Part shown: piece after piece, positions 35,923 to 44,736 of the stretch
How positions within the stretch are numbered: position 1 is the first letter of the stretch
Layout of the letters: each line of letters begins with the position of its first letter
DNA from: Neorhizobium petrolearium
Lineage (GTDB): Bacteria; Pseudomonadota; Alphaproteobacteria; Rhizobiales; Rhizobiaceae
Reading direction: 5' to 3'
Length of the DNA stretch: 64,000 nt
NCBI RefSeq assembly: GCF_017873175.1
Contig: NZ_JAGGJW010000003.1
Coordinates: forward strand, 408,392-472,391
The notes under the pieces: generated by a model
Told to the model about the DNA's origin: nothing
The model's database searches: none
What the model saw: only the letters and a program-made list of their open reading frames with translations
Position numbers and translations under genes: made by a program

Positions 35923-38027
35923 TGACCGGGCTCACCTTCAGCCTCAAGGACAATCCGCAGCTCGACCGCTGGCTTCGTTTCCAGGATGACCGTACCGTGC
36001 GGATAGGCACCGGCAAGGTCGAACTGGGCCAGGGCGTCCTGACGGCGCTTGCCCAGATCGCGGCCGACGAACTGGACCTCGACATCGGCCAGATACGGAT
36101 GATGTCGGGCAACAGTATAGAAGGCCCAGCCGAAGGCTATACCGCATCGAGCTGGTCGATCGAACATTCCGGTGCGGCAATTCGCGTCGTCGCGGCCGAA
36201 GTTCGCGCGCTCGCTCTGGCACGCGCCGCCCTGCGCCTGAATGCGGCCCCTGACGAGCTGACTATCGTTGAAGGCGCTTTTCTGAGGAATGGCGCACCAA
36301 GCGGCATCGATTATTGGAGCATCGCCGGCGAGATCAACCTCTCCGCCGAAGCCACGGGCACGGTTCCGCCGAGACCCGGAAGCACTTACCGCCTTGTCGG
36401 CACCTCGGTGCCGCGGATCGACTTGCGGGCCAAGCTGACCGGTTCCGGCTTCATCCAGGATATGGCGCTACCCGGAATGCTGCACGCCCGCACCTTGCGC
36501 CAGCCCGGCCGCGGAGCGACCTTGATCGGCCTGGATGAGGATGCCATCCGGCGCAGGGCCGGAGCCGCTATCCAGATTGTGCGCATCGACAACTTCGTAG
36601 CCTTTGTCGGTGTCGACGAGACTGCCGTCCGTGCTGCGGCCATAGCCGCGGCAGCGTGCGCCGTCTGGGAAAATGCCAGAGCCTTGGACCCCGAACAGGC
36701 GATGCCCGACTGGGTCGCATCGCAGCCTTCAATTGACCAGCGTATTGGAGATCCGCTCCCCGAGCCGGCGCCAGACCGCGTGTCCGTACGCTTCACTCGC
36801 CCCTTCCTGTCTCACGGCTCCATCGCCCCCTCCTGCGCAGTTGCACTTTACCGCGATGACATACTGACCGTCTGGTCGCATGCCCAGGGCATGCACCCGT
36901 TGCGTGAAAACATCGCGAAGACCGTCGGCCTGTCTCCCAACAAGGTCGCGTGCCATCATATGCAGGGCGCCGGCTGCTATGGGCATAACGGCGCGGATGA
37001 CGCAGCGCTGGATGCCGCTCTCGTGGCCCTTGCGCTTCCCGGCCAGCCGATCCGCCACATGTGGCGGCGTGAAGAGGAGTTTGGCTACGAACCGCTCTCC
37101 TCCGCCATGGCGGTTACCGTACATGCGGCGCTCGACCCGGCGGGCCGTCCCGTCGACTGGACGACAGAAATCTGGAGTGCCACCCATGGCCAGCGCCCCG
37201 GCGTGGGAGGAGCCTATCTGCTCGCAGCCGATGCGTTGAAGGAGCCGCCGCCCGAACGCAAGCCCTTCGATATACCTCTGGAACGTGGCGGCGGCGCTAC
37301 CCGCAACGGCATTCCGCTCTACGACATAGATGCCAAACGGATAGACCTGCATCTGATCCATGACGTGCCGGTACGCACCTCGTCGCTGCGAGGCCTCGGG
37401 GCGACATTGAACGTTTTCGCCATCGAGGGCCTTCTTGATAATTTGGCCGCGCGTGCCGGAGAGGACCCCGTCACATATCGCCTGGCCATTCTTTCCGACC
37501 CGCGTGCCCGCCGTGTTCTCGAAAAAGCCGCAGCTATGGCGGACTGGTCGTCGCGTGACGCCGGCGGCGCCGGAAGCGGGCTGGGCCTTGGTTTGGCCCG
37601 CTACAAGAATTCTTCGGCCTATGCGGCTGTTGTCGCCGCTGTCGAAGTTGACGAAACCGTGCGCGTCACCGACGTCTGGTGCGCCGTGGATGCAGGCCTC
37701 GTCATCAATCCTGACGGACTCGTCAACCAGATCGAAGGCAACATCGTCCAGGCGATCAGCTGGACATTGATGGAGGAAGTCCGCTTCGGCCTGGAGGGAA
37801 TCGCGACCGTCGACTGGGAAAGCTATCCGGTCATCCGGTTTTCGGACATGCCTGAAATCAGGGTCGAACTTACCGAGGCCGGCGAGCACCCGCCGCTTGG
37901 CGTCGGCGAATGCGCCGGCGGACCGACTGCTGCCGCCATCGGTAATGCGGTTGCCCATGCGCTGGGCATACGCATCCATGACATGCCGATGACGAGAGAC
38001 CGGATCATGACTGCCCTGATGGCATGA
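35922..38027 (+). CDS. iorB: Mo-cofactor subunit of isoquinoline 1-oxidoreductase-type hydroxylase
   Basis: 701 aa from the ATG that overlaps the iorA stop. IorB-like layout: KVELGQGVLTALAQIAADEL near residue 30 rather than an a/b hammerhead first, GCYGHNGADDAALDAAL, and the catalytic glutamate in GVGECAGGPTAAA near the end. No FAD subunit follows and no C-terminal cytochrome c motif (CxxCH) is present, so electrons must leave through another carrier. Likely hydroxylates an N-heteroaromatic ring next to nitrogen. Confidence 0.87.
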   Translation: MTGLTFSLKDNPQLDRWLRFQDDRTVRIGTGKVELGQGVLTALAQIAADELDLDIGQIRMMSGNSIEGPAEGYTASSWSIEHSGAAIRVVAAEVRALALARAALRLNAAPDELTIVEGAFLRNGAPSGIDYWSIAGEINLSAEATGTVPPRPGSTYRLVGTSVPRIDLRAKLTGSGFIQDMALPGMLHARTLRQPGRGATLIGLDEDAIRRRAGAAIQIVRIDNFVAFVGVDETAVRAAAIAAAACAVWENARALDPEQAMPDWVASQPSIDQRIGDPLPEPAPDRVSVRFTRPFLSHGSIAPSCAVALYRDDILTVWSHAQGMHPLRENIAKTVGLSPNKVACHHMQGAGCYGHNGADDAALDAALVALALPGQPIRHMWRREEEFGYEPLSSAMAVTVHAALDPAGRPVDWTTEIWSATHGQRPGVGGAYLLAADALKEPPPERKPFDIPLERGGGATRNGIPLYDIDAKRIDLHLIHDVPVRTSSLRGLGATLNVFAIEGLLDNLAARAGEDPVTYRLAILSDPRARRVLEKAAAMADWSSRDAGGAGSGLGLGLARYKNSSAYAAVVAAVEVDETVRVTDVWCAVDAGLVINPDGLVNQIEGNIVQAISWTLMEEVRFGLEGIATVDWESYPVIRFSDMPEIRVELTEAGEHPPLGVGECAGGPTAAAIGNAVAHALGIRIHDMPMTRDRIMTALMA

Positions 38028-38043
38028 AGTTGAGGAGTTCAGG

Positions 38044-38724
38044 ATGAGCGATCGATCTGCTGCCTTGGAAAAGATGTCGCTGCCGCGCGGCGAGTTGATA
38101 TTGTTCCATAGTCCCGGCGCCTGTTCGCTGGCCTCACACATCGCGCTGGAGGAAACGGGCAAGCCATTCAGACCGGTGGAAACCCTGCTGTCGAAGAAGC
38201 AGCACCTCACGCCGGAATACCTTGCCGTCAATCCTCGCGGCAAAGTGCCGGCGCTTGTCGCGCAGGACGGCCGGGTGATCACGGAAAACACCGCCATCTT
38301 GACATATATAGGCTTGAACAATCCGGAAACCGGCATGTTTCCTACCAATATCGTCGAGCAAATGCAGTGCATCGCACAGATGGCCTGGTTCTCGAATACT
38401 CCTCATATCTTCCAGCGCGCGAAGTTCCGGCCTTACCGCTTCGCCGACCGTGAAGAGGCGTATGAGGACATTCGCGCCAAGGCGGGATCATCCTATTGGG
38501 AGAGCATGCAGGAAATAGACAGCCTTATCGCCGGCAAAACGTGGATCATGGGGAACCGGTACACGGTGGTGGATCCCTACGCACTTGTCTTCTATGGCTG
38601 GGGCAGAACCAACGGGCTGTCGATGGACACGCTGAAGGATTTCACGAGACACATGAACCAGATGCTCGAGCGACCAGCCGTAAGAGCTGTACTCGAGCGG
38701 GAGAACAATCCTCACTTTAAGTAA
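38044..38724 (+). CDS. Glutathione S-transferase family protein
   Basis: 226 aa. Beta-class-like N-terminus LFHSPGACSLASHIALEE, the NPRGKVPAL cis-proline loop and ENTAILTYIG; the C-terminal half has the VVDPYALVFYGW variant of the capping motif. TTGAGGAGTTCAGG precedes the ATG and only 16 bases separate it from iorB, so it shares that operon. Could conjugate or isomerise a ring-cleavage product. Confidence 0.85.
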   Translation: MSDRSAALEKMSLPRGELILFHSPGACSLASHIALEETGKPFRPVETLLSKKQHLTPEYLAVNPRGKVPALVAQDGRVITENTAILTYIGLNNPETGMFPTNIVEQMQCIAQMAWFSNTPHIFQRAKFRPYRFADREEAYEDIRAKAGSSYWESMQEIDSLIAGKTWIMGNRYTVVDPYALVFYGWGRTNGLSMDTLKDFTRHMNQMLERPAVRAVLERENNPHFK

Positions 38725-38803
38725 ACGCGCCTTCTCGTCTCATGCACTCGGTACCGGTAGGCAAATCTTCTGCAATTTGTCATCCAATGAAAGGGCGCCC
38801 TCA

Positions 38804-39739
38804 TCACTCTGGAAGCGGGATGTGCTCATCCCGGTCGTCGACCGGAAGATCGAAGCGGCCCTTGCCCCAGTTTTCAGCGCGCCACTCGGCCTTTGCGGCT
38901 TCGATACGCTCCTGCGACGAGGCAACGAAGTTCCACCAGATATATCGGGGTCCGGCGAGCGTCGCACCGCCCAGGATCATCAGCCGCGCGCCTCTCTCGC
39001 CAGCCGCGACCGTAATCTTGTCGCCTGGACGGAACACCATCATCTGAGGCGCATCGTACTCCTGACCGGCTATCGAGATCGTGCCTTCGACGATGTAGAT
39101 GCCCCGGTCTTCATGGTCGTCCGGCATTGGCAATCGACTTCCCGTTTCAAGCGTTACGTCGGCATAAAATGTCTCGGAAAGCATCGTGGCAGGCGCACGC
39201 TTGCCATACGCGTTTCCAAGGATAAGCCGAACCGAGACTCCATTGTCCTCGATTGTCTGCAGCGCCTCCTTGCCATGATGTTCGAATACGGGCGCCATAT
39301 CCTCGTGGCTTTCGGGCAAGGCCACCCAGGTCTGAATCCCGAACAAGCTGTTCGGGCCGCTTCGCGCCGCCACCGTGGTCCGCTCCGAATGGGTCACACC
39401 TCGCCCGGCAATCATCCAGTTCAACTCGCCGGGGCGGATGATCTGGTCCGCGCCGGTGCTGTCGCGGTGATGAAAATCACCGCGAAAAAGGTACGTAACG
39501 GTCCCCAGACCAATATGCGGGTGCGGCCTGACATCGACGCCTTGCCCGGTCAGGAGCTCGGCCGGTCCCGCCTGGTCGAAGAAGATAAATGGTCCAACCA
39601 TTTGCCGTTTTGGCGCCGGCAAAGCGCGCCGAACCTCAAAGCCGCCAAGGTCGCGGGAGCGCGGAACGATGAGCGTTTCGATGGCGTCGATGTCGACCTC
39701 GTCAGGACAGCTTGGTTCGATTGCAGGGTTCCAACTCAT
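38804..39739 (-). CDS. Pirin family protein
   Basis: 311 aa. N-terminal cupin with the pirin metal site RPHPHIGLGTVTYLF and the later ELNWMIAGRGVTHSER, supplying three histidines and a glutamate. Many bacterial pirins have quercetinase activity or act as redox-sensing partners. GGAGAGGTGAA lies upstream. Located just downstream of the broken LysR gene, with a conserved 24-base box (39858..39881) in its upstream region. Confidence 0.92.
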   Translation of the reverse strand: MSWNPAIEPSCPDEVDIDAIETLIVPRSRDLGGFEVRRALPAPKRQMVGPFIFFDQAGPAELLTGQGVDVRPHPHIGLGTVTYLFRGDFHHRDSTGADQIIRPGELNWMIAGRGVTHSERTTVAARSGPNSLFGIQTWVALPESHEDMAPVFEHHGKEALQTIEDNGVSVRLILGNAYGKRAPATMLSETFYADVTLETGSRLPMPDDHEDRGIYIVEGTISIAGQEYDAPQMMVFRPGDKITVAAGERGARLMILGGATLAGPRYIWWNFVASSQERIEAAKAEWRAENWGKGRFDLPVDDRDEHIPLPE

Positions 39740-39857
39740 ACGCGTTCACCTCTCCTCTTCGCCTGGCGATCTCCCACCCGTGTAGAGCACAGGAGCCTTT
39801 GCATGGTCCAAGTGACTAACAGGTGAGCGCACTTACTACTAGCTGCACGACGCGGAG

Positions 39858-39881
39858 AGCTGTGTCGCAAAAAGTGGAACG
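39858..39881. promoter_or_regulatory. Conserved 24-base box upstream of pirin (copy 1)
   Basis: On the + strand it begins AGCTGTGTCGCA and ends GGAACG. It matches the box at 42726..42749 at about 21 of 24 positions. It lies 118 bases upstream of the pirin start; the second copy lies 125 bases upstream of the YcaC-like gene. Candidate site of the LysR paralogs. Confidence 0.45.
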
Positions 39882-39910
39882 TGCAGTCGAAAGCATCAAC
39901 TCCCTGCGCC

Positions 39911-40789
39911 CTACAAATGAGGATTTCTTTCGAACGATTCGACCAGGAGCTCGGAAAGGATACGCACTTTTCGCGACGGGCGCGGGCCGGGCGGCCGCAC
40001 GACGTAGACCCCACCCACCGGCAGTGGATAGCGGGTCATGACTGGAACGAGCGTGCCGGAGGCAAGATACTCATGGGTGACACAATCGGGGAGCCACGCA
40101 ATACCAAGCCCTGTTGCTGCTGCACTGGCGAGCGCCGCGCCGTTGTCGGACCTGAAGCGGCCTTGCGGTTGTACAGCGATGATCTCCTCACCATCCATGA
40201 ACCGCCACGTTTCGGCACCAACCAAGGCTTGGTGGGCGACGATTTCGTCCGGTGTCTCAGGCGAACCATGTATTCTGATATAGTCCGGGCTCGCTCGCCA
40301 CCAGCTTGCCGTAGATCTGACCAATGCGTCTTGTAATCAGCTTTGAGTCGTGGAGGGCGCCGGCCCGGATTGCGCAATCGAAGCCGTCCGCGATCAGATC
40401 GACGAACCGATCACTGTATTCAGCGTGGATCTGAAGCTGTGGATGGTGGCGCGCCATCTCTGCCAGCACGGGCGCAAAATGCACCGGGCCTGATGTAGCG
40501 GAAGGGCTACCCGCAAGCGCCCGCGAAGGTCACCGGTAGGTACTATCGTTTCTCGTGCGATGTCGATCTCCGCACGGATCCTTGCTGCATAGTCGCGAAA
40601 CGTCGTCCCGGCCTCCAAGAGTCCGGCGCCACAGGTCGTTCGTGCAAGAAGCTGGATGCCAAGCGCTCCCTCGAGCCGGATGAGACGCCGACTGACCATC
40701 GACTTGGAGATCCCCAGTCGACGTGCCGCGGGAGAAACACCCCCGGCATCGGCGACTTCGACGAAGGTCCGCAGATCTTCGATATCCAT
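39911..40789 (-). pseudogene. LysR family regulator, inactivated by two frameshifts
   Basis: Three fragments in different frames together cover a whole LysR protein that is closely similar to the intact paralog at 42754..43638: the helix-turn-helix part (40789 down to about 40495), a middle part (to about 40290) and the C-terminal part ending EERNPHL-like at 39911. Compared with the paralog, one base is missing near 40491..40498, and a GAGC unit is tandemly duplicated (gctcgctc at 40289..40296 on the + strand). The protein from the native start would end early in a wrong frame. It follows the LLM gene by 4 bases. Confidence 0.8.
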
Positions 40790-40793
40790 TCGG

Positions 40794-41825
40794 CTACCGC
40801 GCTTCCCGGATGATCGGCGCGACCTCAGTGCCAAGAAGTTCGATCGATCTCTTCATCGCTGCCGTATCGAGAGAGGCAGTGCTCATCTGGAAGGTGATGC
40901 GCGAGACGCCGCCAAGCGTTTCGCTGGCCTGCAGTATCTTAGCTGCGACCGTCTTCGGGTCACCGACCAGGAACGCGCCCTCCGGACCTGTCATGCCTTC
41001 GAACTGCCGGCGCGTCGGCGGCGACCAGCCGCGTTCGCGACCGATCTTCGTCGTCAGATGCGCCCATCCCGGAAAGAAGGCGTCTTTCGCTGCGGCGCTG
41101 GTTTCGCCCACGAATCCCATCGCATGAACGCCTACCTTGAGCTTCTCCGGACCGTGCCCCGCGCGCAGGCCGGCCTCACGATAGAGATCGACGAGCGGGC
41201 GAAACCGTTCAAAGGTTCCTCCAATGATCGCCACCGTCAGCGGAAGGCCGAGCGCGCCGGCACGCGCGAAGGATTGCGGCGAGCCGCCGACTCCGATCCA
41301 TACTGGTAGCTGTGCTTGATGGGGACGCGGAAAAACACTTTGCCCTCTGAGGGCCGGACGGAAGCGACCTTCCCATCTAATATTGGTCGCCTCGCCAAGT
41401 TTGAGAAACAGGTCAAGCTTCTCCGCAAAAAGGTCGTCATAATCCCGCGTATCCAGACCGAATAGCGGATAGGCTTCTACGAACGAACCTCGGCCGACAA
41501 CGACTTCCGCGCGGCCTTTGGAAATCAGATCGAGAGTTGCGAACTCCTGAAAAACCCGCACCGGGTCGGCGGCGCTCAAAACGGTCACCGCGCTCGTCAA
41601 TCTGATCCGGCCGGTCCGGGCCGCTGCCGCGGCTAGAATGACAGTTGGGGCGGAATCAAGAAACTCGCCGCGATGATGCTCGCCTATGCCAAAGACATCG
41701 AGCCCGACGCGGTCCGCGACGACGACCTCCTCGATGAGTTCGACCATACGCTCGGTCGCCGAAGGAAGCTTGCCTGTGGTCGGATCCGGAAGGATGGCTG
41801 CAAAACTGTCGATACCGATTTCCAT
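40794..41825 (-). CDS. LLM class flavin-dependent oxidoreductase
   Basis: 343 aa, bacterial-luciferase-like TIM barrel. FGIGEHHRGEF near residue 45, SAVTVLSAADPVRVFQEFATLD, and GRGSFVEAYPLFG fit the group that uses FMNH2 or F420 as a monooxygenase or reductase. The AGGTGACTTCTC upstream of the ATG is the likely ribosome site. It heads a small - strand unit with the LysR pseudogene and possibly pirin. Confidence 0.9.
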   Translation of the reverse strand: MEIGIDSFAAILPDPTTGKLPSATERMVELIEEVVVADRVGLDVFGIGEHHRGEFLDSAPTVILAAAAARTGRIRLTSAVTVLSAADPVRVFQEFATLDLISKGRAEVVVGRGSFVEAYPLFGLDTRDYDDLFAEKLDLFLKLGEATNIRWEGRFRPALRGQSVFPRPHQAQLPVWIGVGGSPQSFARAGALGLPLTVAIIGGTFERFRPLVDLYREAGLRAGHGPEKLKVGVHAMGFVGETSAAAKDAFFPGWAHLTTKIGRERGWSPPTRRQFEGMTGPEGAFLVGDPKTVAAKILQASETLGGVSRITFQMSTASLDTAAMKRSIELLGTEVAPIIREAR

Positions 41826-41946
41826 GAGAAGTCACCTGCGATTTGCGCGGAAGGCGCGGCGCCTTGTTGGGAGGGATGACGCAGTTCGATAGGCAATCAG
41901 CCTGTTCGCTGCGGATCGCTCACGACTTTCGTCACCCCCGCCCGGA

Positions 41947-42600
41947 TCAGCCTGCGGTGCCCGGCACAGGCGTGTTGAGCAATTGCTGCTCCCACAAATA
42001 CGCGATGCCGCTACCACCGGCATGCTGCACGACCACGTCCGTCATCTTTACGGCAGTGTCCATCCGCGCCCAATCGCGCTGCCATTCAGACGCAACCGCC
42101 AGCCAGGTCATCACGTTCGCGCCGGCCGCGATCATGCGGTGGATGGCGACCTCGTGCGCTTCGACCGACGTACCGCCCGATGCGTCTGTTACGACCGTTA
42201 CATCCCAGCCTTCGCCGAGGGCCTGGATCGTCGGCATGGCGACGCAAACTTCAGTCCAGAGGCCGGCGATGATCAGCTGCTTGCGGCCGGTCGCCTTAAC
42301 CGAATCCACTGTCGTCTTATCTTCCCACGTGTTAATGAACGTCCGGTCGATTATCTCCTGGCCTGGGAACACATCTGCGATTTGGGGGAACAGGTTACCG
42401 CCCCGCTCGGCGATCACGGTCGTCAAGATCGTGGGGACGCCGAACGCCTTCGCTGCCTTAGCCAAACCCACAGTGTTGTTGATCACCATCATCGGCTCGT
42501 GGCTGTTCAGGTTCGCAAGCTGATAAGGTTGGTGGTCGATCAGAACAAGGACGGAGTCTTCGGGGCGGAGAAGTGAGTCAAGGCCGTTGCGAAAGGTCAT
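41947..42600 (-). CDS. YcaC-like isochorismatase-family hydrolase
   Basis: 217 aa from the ATG at 42600 (AGGATGAAACC upstream); the open frame continues 90 bases further but without support. Cysteine-hydrolase triad: D of LVLIDHQPYQ, lysine in WEDKTTVDSVKATG and cysteine in GLWTEVCVAMP. The C-terminus matches YcaC-type proteins, which hydrolyse small amide-like substrates that are mostly unknown. Divergent from the intact LysR regulator, its likely controller. Confidence 0.9.
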   Translation of the reverse strand: MTFRNGLDSLLRPEDSVLVLIDHQPYQLANLNSHEPMMVINNTVGLAKAAKAFGVPTILTTVIAERGGNLFPQIADVFPGQEIIDRTFINTWEDKTTVDSVKATGRKQLIIAGLWTEVCVAMPTIQALGEGWDVTVVTDASGGTSVEAHEVAIHRMIAAGANVMTWLAVASEWQRDWARMDTAVKMTDVVVQHAGGSGIAYLWEQQLLNTPVPGTAG

Positions 42601-42725
42601 GGTTTCATCCTGTGTTGGCGGTTTGTTGAAGCGCGTTTGCTCAAAGGACATGCGCCATCCGAGGCGCTGCCGCGGGACGAAACTTGTCATTCCTGTTTGT
42701 GATGCAGTAGTCCGTGTCTGTGCTA

Positions 42726-42749
42726 AGCTGTGTCGCAGAATGAGGAACG
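42726..42749. promoter_or_regulatory. Conserved 24-base box before LysR / YcaC-like gene (copy 2)
   Basis: Begins AGCTGTGTCGCA and ends GGAACG; ends four bases before the LysR GTG start. It lies in the divergent promoter region shared with the YcaC-like gene. See copy 1 at 39858..39881. Confidence 0.45.
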
Positions 42750-42753
42750 CCGA

Positions 42754-43638
42754 GTGGATATTGAAGATCTCCGGACATTCGTCGAAGTTGCCGATGCGGG
42801 AGGCGTCACTTCGGCCGCGCTGCGACTTGGCATTTCCAAATCGATGGTCAGCCGAAGGCTCGTGCGGCTCGAAGCGGAGCTCGGTGTCCAGCTCCTTGCC
42901 CGGTCAACCCGCGGGGCTTCTCTGACCGAGGCCGGCGCGACGTTCCGGGACTATGCCGCAAGGATTTCAGCCGAAATCGATATGGCCAGGGAAACGATTC
43001 TGCCGGCCGGTGAGCTCCGCGGCCGCTTGCGGATTGCTGCGCCGCTATCCTTTGGCCCTACGCATTTCGCAGCGGTGATTGCACAAATGGCACGCCGCCA
43101 TCCTCATCTCCAGATCCAAACCTGTTACAGTGATCGTTTCGTGGATCTGATCGCGGAAGGCTACGATTGTGCGATCCGCGTTGGCATTCTTCAGGACTCC
43201 AGCCTGATCGCAAGGCGCGTCGGTCCCCTCTATGGGAGTTTCGTCGCAAGCCCGGATTACATCAAAACCCATGGCTCTCCGGAGACGCCGGACGAGCTTG
43301 TCGCCCATCAGGCTCTCATGCAAGGCACGGAAACCTGGCAGCTGATGGATGGGGATAAGATTATAACCATTCGCCCGCAGGGGCGCTTCAAGGCCGACAA
43401 CGGGGTTGCTCTCGCTGTCGCTGCAGTAGCCGGTTTGGGTATCGCCGCGCTCCCTGACGATCTCATAAAAGATTATCTGGCCTCAGGCGAATTGGTTCTG
43501 GTCATGAAACGCCATCCACCGCCCCCGGCCGGCATATATGTCGTCAGACCGCCGGGGCAGCGTCCTGCAAGAAAAGTCCGGGTGCTGACCGAAATGCTGA
43601 TCGAGTGTTTCGACCACGCCCCGAGGTCGACAAGATAA
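42754..43638 (+). CDS. LysR family transcriptional regulator (intact paralog)
   Basis: 294 aa from a GTG at 42754, which aligns with the ATG of the broken paralog (both begin DIEDLRTFVEVADAGG) and has GAGGAACGCC upstream; an earlier in-frame GTG at 42730 would extend through the conserved box. HTH: TSAALRLGISKSMVSRRLVR (about residues 18-37), then a LysR effector domain with the FGPTHFAAVIAQMARRHP start. Probably controls the YcaC-like gene and, with its paralog dead, perhaps pirin too. Confidence 0.9.
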   Translation: MDIEDLRTFVEVADAGGVTSAALRLGISKSMVSRRLVRLEAELGVQLLARSTRGASLTEAGATFRDYAARISAEIDMARETILPAGELRGRLRIAAPLSFGPTHFAAVIAQMARRHPHLQIQTCYSDRFVDLIAEGYDCAIRVGILQDSSLIARRVGPLYGSFVASPDYIKTHGSPETPDELVAHQALMQGTETWQLMDGDKIITIRPQGRFKADNGVALAVAAVAGLGIAALPDDLIKDYLASGELVLVMKRHPPPPAGIYVVRPPGQRPARKVRVLTEMLIECFDHAPRSTR

Positions 43639-44025
43639 CGCGACTGGCCTGCTACCGGTTTCATGGACACCCGGATAAGGTGCTCCTTCCGAAACCGGAG
43701 AGTGTGAATGCAGAGACGGAAGTTCAGTCGCGAATAAAAGCTTGAGGCAAGATCAGAAAGACCACGGATTCGGGCGCTTAGAAACGCCAAAAGCCCCACG
43801 GAGGGGGCTCATTGGGATCGCAGGGATCGTTGGTTGCGGGGGCTTGCAACACCCGATTCCTGCGATTGGTGGAGCGGACGTTTCCAAGATTAGCGGCTTA
43901 GCCTCTCGATGTACGCCCAGTTCGATCCCTCGCGGCCCAAAACAGAAAAAATTTCCGCTCCCCAAGAATGGAGTCTTTTCGCCTTGAAGACGATTCCTTG
44001 ACGCTGATATCTAACGCGCTTGAAT
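43639..44025. other. Intergenic region, no gene recognised
   Basis: 387 bases between the LysR gene and the end of the acetyltransferase gene on the other strand. It contains an inverted repeat CCGGTTTC (43655..43662) / GAAACCGG (43691..43698) and the hairpin at 43792..43809. Short open frames on both strands overlap here but neither has a ribosome site or a recognised family. Possibly the remains of an insertion. Confidence 0.4.
43792..43809 (-). terminator. Terminator-like hairpin
   Basis: AGCCCC-N6-GGGGCT; read on the - strand the stem is followed by TTTTGG, so it could end the acetyltransferase transcript about 215 bases beyond its stop. The T tract is short. Confidence 0.45.
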
Positions 44026-44559
44026 TTAAGTTATTTTCAAAGCCTCGATATCTCCCGTTTCCAACGCCCGCAAATTCGCCTCGATCCTGTCGATCGGCCA
44101 GTCCCACCACGCAAGATCCAAAAGATCGGCGATGATTGCGCCTGCGCCGATCTGCACGCCGGGCATGATAGCGGTATTGTGACCGATCCAGACGTCGTGG
44201 CCGACGATCGTGTCCTTCACGGGCAAGTCCTTGTAACCGAAGGTTTCCCATTTGAAGATACGGAACGGATAAGTGGTGACGCCGGTCATGGGATGATTGG
44301 CTGAACTGGTGATAAAATAGCTGCCCCGGGCGATCTGCACGAATTTGCCGATCACCAGCCGCTCGCGGCTGTCAGGAAACAGATAGGGCGCCAGGATCTC
44401 GGCAGTCTCGTCCAGCTTTCCGTAATATGTGTAGTAGCTGTAGTCGCCGATCTCCATGCGCGGATGATTGATGACGTTCTTCAGGTAAACCGTGGTTCGC
44501 GAAACCCTGCCGTCCGGATGAGTGACCGGAAACATCGCATTCGCATCGAGAAGAGGCAC
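44026..44559 (-). CDS. Vat/CatB-like xenobiotic acetyltransferase, internally deleted
   Basis: 177 aa from a GTG (GGAAAGGG upstream). Left-handed beta-helix acetyltransferase related to streptogramin A (Vat) and CatB enzymes: [25 protein letters not shown] (catalytic H89), [21 protein letters not shown]. After GAIIA (residue 144) the sequence jumps to [11 protein letters not shown], skipping the roughly 30-35 residues that normally follow (a VVTKDVPPYTIVGGNPAK-like stretch in the family). The frame stays open, but the last helix rungs and part of the acetyl-CoA site are missing, so activity is doubtful. Junction near 44127..44130. Confidence 0.8.
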   Translation of the reverse strand: MPLLDANAMFPVTHPDGRVSRTTVYLKNVINHPRMEIGDYSYYTYYGKLDETAEILAPYLFPDSRERLVIGKFVQIARGSYFITSSANHPMTGVTTYPFRIFKWETFGYKDLPVKDTIVGHDVWIGHNTAIMPGVQIGAGAIIADLLDLAWWDWPIDRIEANLRALETGDIEALKIT

Positions 44560-44736
44560 GGCAAGACCCTTTCCTTGGAAAATTCAGCGCCCATCGGAAG
44601 CAGTTCAGAAACCTTCTGGAGCCTGTTCGACCAAAAGAACAGCAATCCCGCGACACGCACAGCAATCCCGCAAGGTCATGGATTTTCGCCCTCGCCTAGA
44701 ACGTCTGCGAGCGATGCCTCAAACACGGAGATAGCC

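Noticed and set aside
36729..38372. A 547-codon open frame on the - strand
   Set aside because: Antisense to iorB and the GST gene; no motif.
43918..43942. Possible tRNA T-arm (GTTCGATCCCTCGCGG)
   Set aside because: The stem bases next to the TTCGATC loop do not pair, and no D-arm, anticodon arm or acceptor stem could be drawn; not a tRNA or clear tRNA fragment.
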